From contig JAJYPQ010000279.1 in the NCBI GenBank assembly GCA_021795255.1, forward strand, positions 1-5,855: a DNA stretch of 5,855 nucleotides, in the 5' to 3' direction. The position numbers and the translations under genes were made by a program. Source of the stretch: Pseudomonadota bacterium (GTDB taxonomy: Bacteria > Pseudomonadota > Gammaproteobacteria > Acidiferrobacterales > Acidiferrobacteraceae). The notes beneath the pieces are model-generated. The model saw nothing but the letters and a program-made list of their open reading frames with translations. It ran no database searches and had not been told where the DNA came from. Position 1 is the first letter of the stretch; each line of letters opens with the position of its first letter. Of the stretch, positions 1-4,868 are shown piece by piece.

Positions 1-276
1 CTCTTTGGCGGCCTGGATGTGCCCGGCGCCCTCCGCCACCTGAATTCCTTGCGTGTAAGCCGCCCGCGCCTCGCTGTTCTGACCGGATGCCGCCAAGGCC
101 ATGCCGAGGAGTTTCCAGGCAGCGGCGTGGTTCGGGTCGAAGGCGAGCGCTGCCCGCAGGTGGACGACGGCCTGTGGGTAGTTTTTGCGGCGCAGGTACT
201 CGCCGCCCAGGCCGAACCGCAGCAAAAGACTGTCCTGGCCCCGGGCGAGCATGGCCTCCATTGGCTCGGTCTCCAT
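1..276 (-). CDS. small tetratricopeptide-repeat (TPR) protein, C-terminus cut by window edge
   Basis: This reading frame gives 92 residues from an ATG at 276 and stays open to the window edge, so the C-terminus is missing. Residues about 18-51 (LLLRFGLGGEYL, then AVVHLRAALAFDPN) form one TPR helix pair. A second follows at about 52-83 (AAAWKLLGMALAASG, then EARAAYTQGIQVAE). The alternating small and large hydrophobic residues and the FDPN/W-x-L-L-G pattern are typical of TPRs, which bind other proteins. There is no signal peptide or membrane segment, so it should be cytoplasmic. The start is supported by GAGAGG 7 nt upstream. Small single-domain TPR proteins of roughly 110-120 residues with a similar RFxLGxEYL opening are common in Proteobacteria, and this looks like most of one. 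It lies 65 bp behind rsmB on the same strand and may be the last gene of the def operon. The TPR fold is clear; partner and function are unknown. Confidence 0.85.
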   Translation of the reverse strand, partial: METEPMEAMLARGQDSLLLRFGLGGEYLRRKNYPQAVVHLRAALAFDPNHAAAWKLLGMALAASGQNSEARAAYTQGIQVAEGAGHIQAAKE

Positions 277-283
277 AACATTT

Positions 284-289
284 CCTCTC
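284..289 (-). promoter_or_regulatory. ribosome binding site of the TPR gene
   Basis: On the minus strand GAGAGG ends 7 nt before the ATG at 276. It is one of only two clear Shine-Dalgarno sequences in the window. It selects this ATG over an out-of-frame ATG at 281-279. It also suggests the TPR gene is initiated independently of the upstream rsmB stop. Confidence 0.75.
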
Positions 290-341
290 GGTTCTTAAAA
301 TGTGTTTGCGGCCCGCGTTGTCCGGGCTTGGCGCCGTGCGC

Positions 342-1634
342 TCAGACCTCGCGATTTTTGAGAAGGTGGGCGTAGTAGAAGCCGTCCATGTCGGAGTCCC
401 CAGGCAGAAACTGCCAACCGTGTAAGCGCCGTTCGCCCACCGAGAAGGTTAAGAGGCCTTCTGTCGCGCCTTCCGTGCGCCGTAAAAAATCGCGTATCTG
501 CTCTTCGTTTTCTTCGGGCAAGACCGAACAGGTCGCGTAGACCAGGGTGCCACCGGGGACCAAGTTTTGCCACAGCCGATCAAGGAGCGAAGCCTGCGTC
601 TCCCGTAAAGGTCCGAGGTCGGTGGCACGCCGGTGCAGCTTGATGTCGGGGTGCCTGCGGATGACGCCCGTTGCGGAACACGGGGCATCGAGCAGGATTC
701 GCTGAAAGCGGGTAGTGAGGGCGGTGGTGACGAGGTCGATGTCCAGTACCTCCACGGTCTGAATCAAGCCCAGCCGGGCCAAGGTCTCCTTAAGCGGGGC
801 CAGCCGCGAAGCCCCGCGATCGGCAGCGGTAATCTGGGCTGTGGGCATACTCTGCGCCAAGTGCCCGGTCTTCCCGCCGGGCGCGGCACAGGCGTCAAGG
901 ACTGAGTCGCCGGCCGCGGCCGCGAGAATCGGGGCCGCCAATTGCGCGGCCGCGTCCTGGACCGACACCAGCCCTTCGCGAAAGCCGGGAAGTTCCGGGA
1001 CTCGCACCCCTTCTTGAAGCGCGATCGCGGTCTCTACTAGGGGGTGGGCCGCAGCCTTCACTCCGGCCCGAATCAAGGTTTCAAGGTATTCGTTGCGCGG
1101 TACGCGGCCGGTGTCGACCCGTAAAAACAAGGGCGCGCGCGCATCGTTTGCCTCTAAGATCGCAAGCCAGCGATCCGGCCATGCTGCTTGCAGGCGTTCG
1201 ACAAGCCATGGCGGGTGGTTGCTCACGGCCAAGGGGGTCGTCGGGCTGCCCGTTCTGAGCGCCGATCGCAAGACCGCGTTGACCACTCCTCGGGCCCAGG
1301 CTTTGCCCAGCGCCTCGGTGGTAGCGACCGCCTCAGAGACCGAGACGGCCTCGGGGCTATCCATGTGGCGCGCTTGGTATAAGCCCATGAGGATGAGGGC
1401 GTAGATATCCCGGTCGGCCTTTTTGAACGGCCGCTTGAGAACGGGCTCCACAAGGCTCATGAGGGCCAGCGCGTGACGGACGGTCCCAATAGCCAACTCC
1501 TCCACGAGGCTATGCCGCCCCTCGTGTTCGCGGTCCTGGCGAAGTGCCGCATCGAGGGCAGACCCGGCGAGGACGCTTGCGATGATACCGACGGCGCGCG
1601 TCCGCAGGATCAAGGCATGGCGGGGCTTAACCAA
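342..1634 (-). CDS. rsmB: 16S rRNA (cytosine-967-C5)-methyltransferase RsmB
   Basis: RsmB (formerly Sun/RrmB) uses S-adenosylmethionine to methylate C967 of 16S rRNA. The product has 430 residues, against 429 in E. coli. Residues about 5-135 form the NusB-like N-terminal RNA-binding domain (RTRAVGIIASVL, GTVRH, YALILMGLYQ, NAVLR). The C-terminal half is the RNA m5C methyltransferase domain. The SAM-binding motif DACAAPGGKTGHLA lies at 247-260. DAPCSATGVIRRHPDIK lies at 316-332 with Cys319, and YATCSVLPEENEEQI lies at 366-380 with Cys369. The Cys in TCS is the attacking nucleophile in this family and the PCS Cys releases the product. The end (LPGDSDMDGFYYA) is also typical. The chosen start is TTG at 1634, overlapping the end of fmt by 8 bp. 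No in-frame ATG or GTG gives a better N-terminus, although a second TTG at 1613 is possible. Translational coupling to fmt is likely because no Shine-Dalgarno is visible. Confidence 0.97.
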   Translation of the reverse strand: MVKPRHALILRTRAVGIIASVLAGSALDAALRQDREHEGRHSLVEELAIGTVRHALALMSLVEPVLKRPFKKADRDIYALILMGLYQARHMDSPEAVSVSEAVATTEALGKAWARGVVNAVLRSALRTGSPTTPLAVSNHPPWLVERLQAAWPDRWLAILEANDARAPLFLRVDTGRVPRNEYLETLIRAGVKAAAHPLVETAIALQEGVRVPELPGFREGLVSVQDAAAQLAAPILAAAAGDSVLDACAAPGGKTGHLAQSMPTAQITAADRGASRLAPLKETLARLGLIQTVEVLDIDLVTTALTTRFQRILLDAPCSATGVIRRHPDIKLHRRATDLGPLRETQASLLDRLWQNLVPGGTLVYATCSVLPEENEEQIRDFLRRTEGATEGLLTFSVGERRLHGWQFLPGDSDMDGFYYAHLLKNREV

Positions 1635-2562
1635 GGCAATCGCCGACTTTGAGAGGATGTCTTTGAAGAAGGCTCGCGGCTGTTTGGGGTCGGCCGTTGG
1701 GGGCTTGGAGGGTTTCTAGGATCAGTGCGCCGCGTCCAGTTCCGATGCGCAATTCCCCAGCGGTTGCGAGTACCCGTCCGGGGTCGCTGCGGTCGTCCTC
1801 GGCGCTCCGAGCGGCACATACTTTCATCGTAACGCCGTTGACGACAGTCGTCGTGCCGGGCCAGGGAGTAAAGGCGCGGACCTGTCTTTCGAGACTGATC
1901 GCGTCCCGACCCCAGTCCATGGGCGCCTCTTCTTTGCGCAATTTACGCGCATACGTGGCTCCGGCTTGGGGCTGGGGTACTGGGTGCAAGACCTCGCCAT
2001 GGCCAAGTGCCGCCAAGACCACGGCCAGCGCTTCTGCGCCCATCACGGCGAGTCGGCCTGCGAGTTGCGGCGCGGTCTCGGTTGGGCCGATGGGGGTGGC
2101 GGCGCGTCTTAACATGGGACCGGTGTCTAAACCCTCGTCCAAGCGCATGATGGTGATACCGGTTTCCTTATCACCCGCTTCGATCGCGCGCACGATCGGG
2201 GCTGCGCCCCGCCAGCGTGGCAAAAGCGAGGCATGGACATTGAGACAGCCATGTTCCGGGAATTCCACAAGTCCCTTGGGCAAGATGAGGCCGTAGGCGA
2301 CCACTACGACGACGTCGGGCCGCAGCGCCCGGACGAGGTCTTCGGCCTTGGCGCCGGTCTCCGGCGTCGACACAGGAATCCCGAGGGTTTGGGCCTGGCG
2401 TTTGACGGCGCTCTCCGTGAGCTTGCGTCCTCGACCAGCCGGTCTGTCGGGCTGGGTGAGGACCGCGAGGACGGGATAACCGGCCGATACGAGCGCGGTC
2501 AGGCTTGGGCAGGCAAACTCGGGCGTGCCGGCAAAGACGATTTTCACGACGTCACGGCTCAC
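1627..2562 (-). CDS. fmt: methionyl-tRNA formyltransferase
   Basis: Fmt formylates Met-tRNA(fMet) using 10-formyltetrahydrofolate, which marks it for translation initiation. The product has 311 residues, against 315 in E. coli. The N-terminal formyltransferase Rossmann domain runs from about 6 to 190. It contains [10 protein letters not shown] (8-17), [13 protein letters not shown] (36-48), [10 protein letters not shown] (87-96) and the active-site stretch [17 protein letters not shown] (107-123). The catalytic trio is Asn108, His110 and Asp146, the last in GLDTGPML. The C-terminal tRNA-binding OB-like domain (about 205-300) includes [14 protein letters not shown] and [10 protein letters not shown]. 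The start is GTG at 2562. It shares four bases (GTGA on the minus strand) with the def stop, and it gives an N-terminus the same length as that of E. coli Fmt. No Shine-Dalgarno is visible, so reinitiation after def is the likely mode. All catalytic residues are intact. Confidence 0.98.
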   Translation of the reverse strand: MSRDVVKIVFAGTPEFACPSLTALVSAGYPVLAVLTQPDRPAGRGRKLTESAVKRQAQTLGIPVSTPETGAKAEDLVRALRPDVVVVVAYGLILPKGLVEFPEHGCLNVHASLLPRWRGAAPIVRAIEAGDKETGITIMRLDEGLDTGPMLRRAATPIGPTETAPQLAGRLAVMGAEALAVVLAALGHGEVLHPVPQPQAGATYARKLRKEEAPMDWGRDAISLERQVRAFTPWPGTTTVVNGVTMKVCAARSAEDDRSDPGRVLATAGELRIGTGRGALILETLQAPNGRPQTAASLLQRHPLKVGDCLG

Positions 2563-3062
2563 ATGGCCAGGCGTTGTTGTTTTTCGAGCTTTTTCCGGAT
2601 GCGTTGCTGCTTGAGCCGGGACAGATAGTCGACGAACACCTTGCCGTCCAAGTGGTCGATTTCATGTTGTATGCAGACCGCCAGCAGGTCTTCGGCCTCG
2701 AGTTGAAAGCGTGTCCCGTCCCCGTCCAAGGCCTCGACACGCACCTTCTGGGCGCGTTCGACTTCCTCATAGATCCCAGGGACCGATAGGCAGCCCTCCT
2801 CGATTCCGTATACCCCCTCGCTGTGCACAATAATGGGGTTCACAAAGACTCGCAGGTCCTTGTGGTCAGGGGAAATGTCTATCACTACGACGCGTTTAGC
2901 GACGTTGATTTGAGTGGCGGCAAGCCCGATGCCCGGGGCCTTGTACATGGTCTCGGCCATGTCGCGGATCAGCCCCCGGATGTCCTGGTCGACGCGCGCC
3001 ACCGGCGCCGCTTGAATACGCAGGCGCGGATCGGGATAATGCAGGATTTCGCGAAGAGCCAT
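2559..3062 (-). CDS. def: peptide deformylase
   Basis: Def is a metal-dependent (Fe2+ in vivo in most bacteria) hydrolase that removes the formyl group from the N-terminal methionine of nascent proteins at the ribosome exit. The product has 167 residues, against 169 in E. coli. All three family motifs are present: GIGLAATQ (44-51), EGCLSVP (89-95) with metal ligand Cys91, and QHEIDHLDG (132-140) with ligands His133 and His137 and catalytic Glu134. The tail is lysine- and arginine-rich ([15 protein letters not shown]), like the C-terminal helix that docks on the ribosome. The start was set at the ATG giving [15 protein letters not shown], which aligns with the family N-terminus. An in-frame GTG at 3095 would add 11 residues but would place the perfect TATAAT inside the gene. 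First gene of the minus-strand operon and 4-bp overlap with fmt. Confidence 0.98.
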   Translation of the reverse strand: MALREILHYPDPRLRIQAAPVARVDQDIRGLIRDMAETMYKAPGIGLAATQINVAKRVVVIDISPDHKDLRVFVNPIIVHSEGVYGIEEGCLSVPGIYEEVERAQKVRVEALDGDGTRFQLEAEDLLAVCIQHEIDHLDGKVFVDYLSRLKQQRIRKKLEKQQRLAM

Positions 3063-3068
3063 GGCCCC

Positions 3069-3074
3069 ATTATA
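3069..3074 (-). promoter_or_regulatory. -10 element of the def operon promoter, start-codon proximal
   Basis: The minus strand reads TATAAT, a perfect sigma-70 -10 hexamer, followed by GGGGCC and then the def ATG. Transcription normally starts 6-8 nt after a -10, so the mRNA would begin at or within a base or two of the ATG. Of the extended -10 TG dinucleotide only the G is present (CGG precedes the hexamer). No recognisable -35 lies 16-18 nt upstream (for example GGGTGC at 17 nt). The hexamer match is a direct observation; the promoter call is inference. Confidence 0.6.
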
Positions 3075-3107
3075 CCGAAATTGAGCTTCGCGCACCCCTC
3101 CCCGAGG

Positions 3108-3136
3108 TGGACGAGCGGCTGATCACCGCCTACACT
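3108..3136 (+). promoter_or_regulatory. candidate sigma-70 promoter of the LysM gene
   Basis: TGGACG (3108-3113, 4 of 6 to TTGACA) and TACACT (3131-3136, 4 of 6 to TATAAT, keeping the key A2 and T6) are separated by exactly 17 bp. The expected start of transcription, near 3143, is about two bases before the ATG at 3145. No Shine-Dalgarno lies in the 20 bp before that ATG. The site is back to back with the def promoter in an 82-bp divergent region, so the two could influence each other. Confidence 0.45.
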
Positions 3137-3144
3137 TCACGACC

Positions 3145-4203
3145 ATGCGTCGAGTTCGCTTAGCGGTCATCCTTTTAGCGGCCTTTTCCGCCCATGCCTT
3201 GGCGGACCGTCTTATCGTTCCCCACACGCCCCGCCGGTATGTGGTGCGGGCAGGCGATACCTTGTGGGGGATCGCCAATCACTTTCTGCACGATCCGTGG
3301 CGCTGGCCCGGCATCTGGAACCGTAATCGCCAGGTTCATAATCCAGACCTGATTTATCCAGGCGATGTCATTGTTTTGCGTTACGCCAAAGGACGGCCGT
3401 ATCTCGTCGATATCGGGCAACGCCCGCGTCGTGCCCATGGGCCAGTCCCCGGCCAAGCGGCCGCAAACAGGGTGGTGATCTTAAGGCCTAGAATCCGCTC
3501 CGAGCCCCTGGCCGAGGCGATCCCCACCCTGAGCCCTAATGTCATAGGCCCGTTCTTGCAGCGCCCGTTGGCCCTTTCCCGGGGTCAGTTTCGTCATCTT
3601 GGGTATGTCGCAGGCGCCGTTCACCGCCATACCTTCCTAGGCCCCTTCAGCCGATTTTATGCCCGTCGTCTTGGGGCGCGACCGGATCGGTTCTATGACA
3701 TCTATCGCCGGGGGCCGGCGTTGCGAACCCAAAACGGCGATTTCTTGGCCTATGAGACCAAGTACGTGGGCCGGGCCAAGCTCGTGCGCGCCGGTCGCCT
3801 GCCTGAGTTCGAGATCATGTCGTCGATCCGCGAGGTGCAAGCGGGCGACCGCCTGATCCCGTGGCATCCCGAACCCCCTATTCCTTACTATTATCCGCGC
3901 GCCCCGCGCAAACGCTTGGCAGGCGAGGTGGTGGCCGCGACGCACAATAATCTGAATCTTGGCACCTACGCAGTGCTTGCGCTCGATATTGGGAAAAATA
4001 ACGGCGTCCGTCGCGGCTACGTTCTGCGCATCTACAGTCGACCAAGACCTTTCTATGATCCGGTTGCGAAAGAGACGGTTCGGGGCCGCAAGCAGCCTCT
4101 GGGGCTCATTATGATCTTTAGGACGTTTGCCCGGGTGAGCTATGGCGTTGTTATGCAAGCCCGGCGAGAAATCCACGTAGGGGACGGGGTCGCTTCCCCG
4201 TAA
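3145..4203 (+). CDS. secreted LysM peptidoglycan-binding protein, TsaP-like
   Basis: The product has 352 residues. Residues 1-20 are a signal peptide (MRRVR, hydrophobic core AVILLAAF, cleavage after AHALA), so it should be periplasmic. A LysM domain at about 32-79 (YVVRAGDTLWGIANHFL, then NPDLIYPGDVIVL) should bind peptidoglycan. A Pro/Arg-rich linker (about 92-130) leads to a conserved middle region with IGPFLQRPL (134-142), NGDFLAYE (197-204) and SSIREVQAGDRLIPW (226-240). The C-terminal part (about 258-350: GEVVAATHNNLNLGTYAVLALDIG in two pieces, NNGVRRGYVLRIYSR) resembles the FlgT-C-like domain. This LysM plus FlgT-C-like architecture, and the position beside def/smg/topA, match the family of TsaP (PA0020 in Pseudomonas aeruginosa), which anchors type IV pilus secretins to the cell wall. 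That link is by family resemblance; no pilus gene is in view. The ATG has no upstream Shine-Dalgarno. Confidence 0.9.
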   Translation: MRRVRLAVILLAAFSAHALADRLIVPHTPRRYVVRAGDTLWGIANHFLHDPWRWPGIWNRNRQVHNPDLIYPGDVIVLRYAKGRPYLVDIGQRPRRAHGPVPGQAAANRVVILRPRIRSEPLAEAIPTLSPNVIGPFLQRPLALSRGQFRHLGYVAGAVHRHTFLGPFSRFYARRLGARPDRFYDIYRRGPALRTQNGDFLAYETKYVGRAKLVRAGRLPEFEIMSSIREVQAGDRLIPWHPEPPIPYYYPRAPRKRLAGEVVAATHNNLNLGTYAVLALDIGKNNGVRRGYVLRIYSRPRPFYDPVAKETVRGRKQPLGLIMIFRTFARVSYGVVMQARREIHVGDGVASP

Positions 4204-4226
4204 GATTGACCTGGGGGGTTCTTTGC

Positions 4227-4251
4227 TCCATGCTTTGAGTCAAAGCGTGGA
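4227..4251. repeat. 25-bp palindrome between the LysM gene and smg
   Basis: The arms TCCATGCTTTG (4227-4237) and CAAAGCGTGGA (4241-4251) pair over 11 bp with one G-U pair around the loop AGT. In RNA this is a stable hairpin. No T-run follows (ATGACGCGCC), so it is not a standard intrinsic terminator. It could be a processing or stability hairpin, a Rho-assisted stop, or a DNA operator. A -35-like TTGACC (4206-4211) lies 17 bp upstream of a poor -10 (CATGCT, 4229-4234) inside the left arm, which would fit an operator, but that promoter is weak. Confidence 0.6.
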
Positions 4252-4267
4252 TGACGCGCCAGATCTG

Positions 4268-4272
4268 AGGAG
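4268..4272 (+). promoter_or_regulatory. candidate ribosome binding site of smg
   Basis: AGGAG lies 11 nt before a GTG at 4284 and 26 nt before the ATG at 4299. It favours the GTG, which would add MQDPE to the protein, but the spacing is long. A second purine run, GGAGAG (4279-4284), is 14 nt before the ATG. The start of smg is therefore uncertain by five codons. Confidence 0.4.
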
Positions 4273-4298
4273 CGAACCGGAGAGTGCAAGACCCCGAA

Positions 4299-4781
4299 AT
4301 GAAAGAAAACGTCCTCGACGTCCTAATGTATCTTTTCGAGAATTACATGGACGAGGGCCCAGACTTCAACCCGGATCAGGAATCCCTGGTTGCGGAGCTT
4401 GCCCAGGCCGGCTTTCCCAAGAGCGAGATCACCAAGGCGTTTACGTGGCTCGAGGGCTTGGCGGCCTTGAGGAGCGCCGACGCCCCTTCTCCGACCGACG
4501 CCTCCTTGCAGTCTCTGCGTATCTACTCCGACGAAGAGCGCAAAAAAATGGACGTCGGTTCGCGCGGCTTCTTGTTGTTTTTGGAACAAGGGGGCGTATT
4601 GGGATCGGTGGCGCGCGAACTCGTCATTGATCGGGTCATGGCGCTCGAAACAGACGAGATCGACCTGGAACAGTTGAAGTGGATTATTTTGATGGTCTTG
4701 TTCAATCAACCGGGACAAGAGCAGGCGTATGCCTGGATGGAGGATCTCGTGTTTAACGAGATGCAAGGCGCTCTTAATTAG
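4299..4781 (+). CDS. smg: Smg family protein (DUF494)
   Basis: The product has 160 residues, against 157 for E. coli Smg. Residues 1-17 (MKENVLDVLMYLFENYM) are the family signature opening. Further conserved pieces are ITKAFTWLEGL (44-54), LRIYSDEE (73-80), SRGFLLFLEQ (88-97), VIDRVMALE (109-117) and LKWIILMVLFNQPG (126-139). It is acidic and mostly helical in appearance, without signal peptide or membrane segments, so it should be cytoplasmic. The biochemical role is not established; the name comes from its position in the def-fmt-smg region of E. coli. The ATG was chosen because it gives the family N-terminus; an in-frame GTG at 4284 with AGGAG upstream is the alternative. The LysM gene ends 95 bp upstream and topA begins 87 bp downstream. 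In many relatives dprA lies directly upstream; it is not here. Confidence 0.95.
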   Translation: MKENVLDVLMYLFENYMDEGPDFNPDQESLVAELAQAGFPKSEITKAFTWLEGLAALRSADAPSPTDASLQSLRIYSDEERKKMDVGSRGFLLFLEQGGVLGSVARELVIDRVMALETDEIDLEQLKWIILMVLFNQPGQEQAYAWMEDLVFNEMQGALN

Positions 4782-4805
4782 GGTTTTCCTACCCCCGTTT
4801 CTCAC

Positions 4806-4831
4806 GCCGTGGCATTCTTGATTGCCAAGGC
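4806..4831. repeat. imperfect inverted repeat between smg and topA
   Basis: GCCGTGGCA (4806-4814) and TGCCAAGGC (4823-4831) match in 8 of 9 positions as an inverted repeat around the 8-nt spacer TTCTTGAT. No T-run follows on the plus strand, so a standard terminator is unlikely. Its place in the 87-bp gap, upstream of the possible topA -10, is compatible with an operator or an mRNA processing hairpin. A repeat of this size could also be chance. Confidence 0.35.
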
Positions 4832-4857
4832 TCATAGTGCACGCAAGCCCTCACTTT

Positions 4858-4863
4858 TAAAAT
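4858..4863 (+). promoter_or_regulatory. candidate -10 element of topA, start-codon proximal
   Basis: TAAAAT matches TATAAT in 5 of 6 positions and ends 5 nt before the topA ATG. A start of transcription 6-7 nt downstream would fall on the ATG itself. No good -35 is seen at 16-18 nt (TAGTGC at 17 nt). The gap before topA has no Shine-Dalgarno, and an in-frame TAA at 4863-4865 excludes any start further upstream. The small AT-rich patch may simply keep the start codon unstructured. Confidence 0.3.
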
Positions 4864-4868
4864 AACTT

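Noticed and set aside
296..324. Possible promoter for the TPR gene (CGGACA with CATTTT at 16-bp spacing on the minus strand)
   Set aside because: The -10 is poor (3 of 6), and the implied transcript start would fall on the Shine-Dalgarno, leaving the ribosome site incomplete.
311..327. Hairpin GCCCG / CGGGC with a 7-nt loop in the rsmB-TPR gap, considered as a terminator
   Set aside because: The stem has only five base pairs and the T-run on the minus strand is too distant and short (TTTT about ten bases later), so it is not convincing.
1697..2296. A 199-codon open frame on the plus strand, antisense to fmt
   Set aside because: fmt on the other strand is unambiguous, with all catalytic residues. 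The antisense translation shows no recognisable domain and is the usual by-product of high-GC coding sequence.
3063..3095. Upstream GTG start at 3095 for def, adding 11 residues
   Set aside because: The added residues do not fit the family N-terminus, the nearest purine-rich site almost touches the GTG, and the perfect -10 hexamer would fall inside the coding region.
3637..4176. A 179-codon open frame on the minus strand, inside the LysM gene
   Set aside because: It lies antisense to the conserved TsaP-like region and its translation shows no family motif.
4223..4630. A plus-strand open frame that begins in the LysM-smg gap, considered as a dprA remnant
   Set aside because: Most of it overlaps smg in another frame. 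The part within the gap shows no DprA-like residues, so there is no evidence for a decayed dprA.
4323..4835. A 170-codon open frame on the minus strand, antisense to smg and extending into the gap before topA
   Set aside because: smg is clearly coding on the plus strand. The antisense product has no recognisable motifs and no Shine-Dalgarno.
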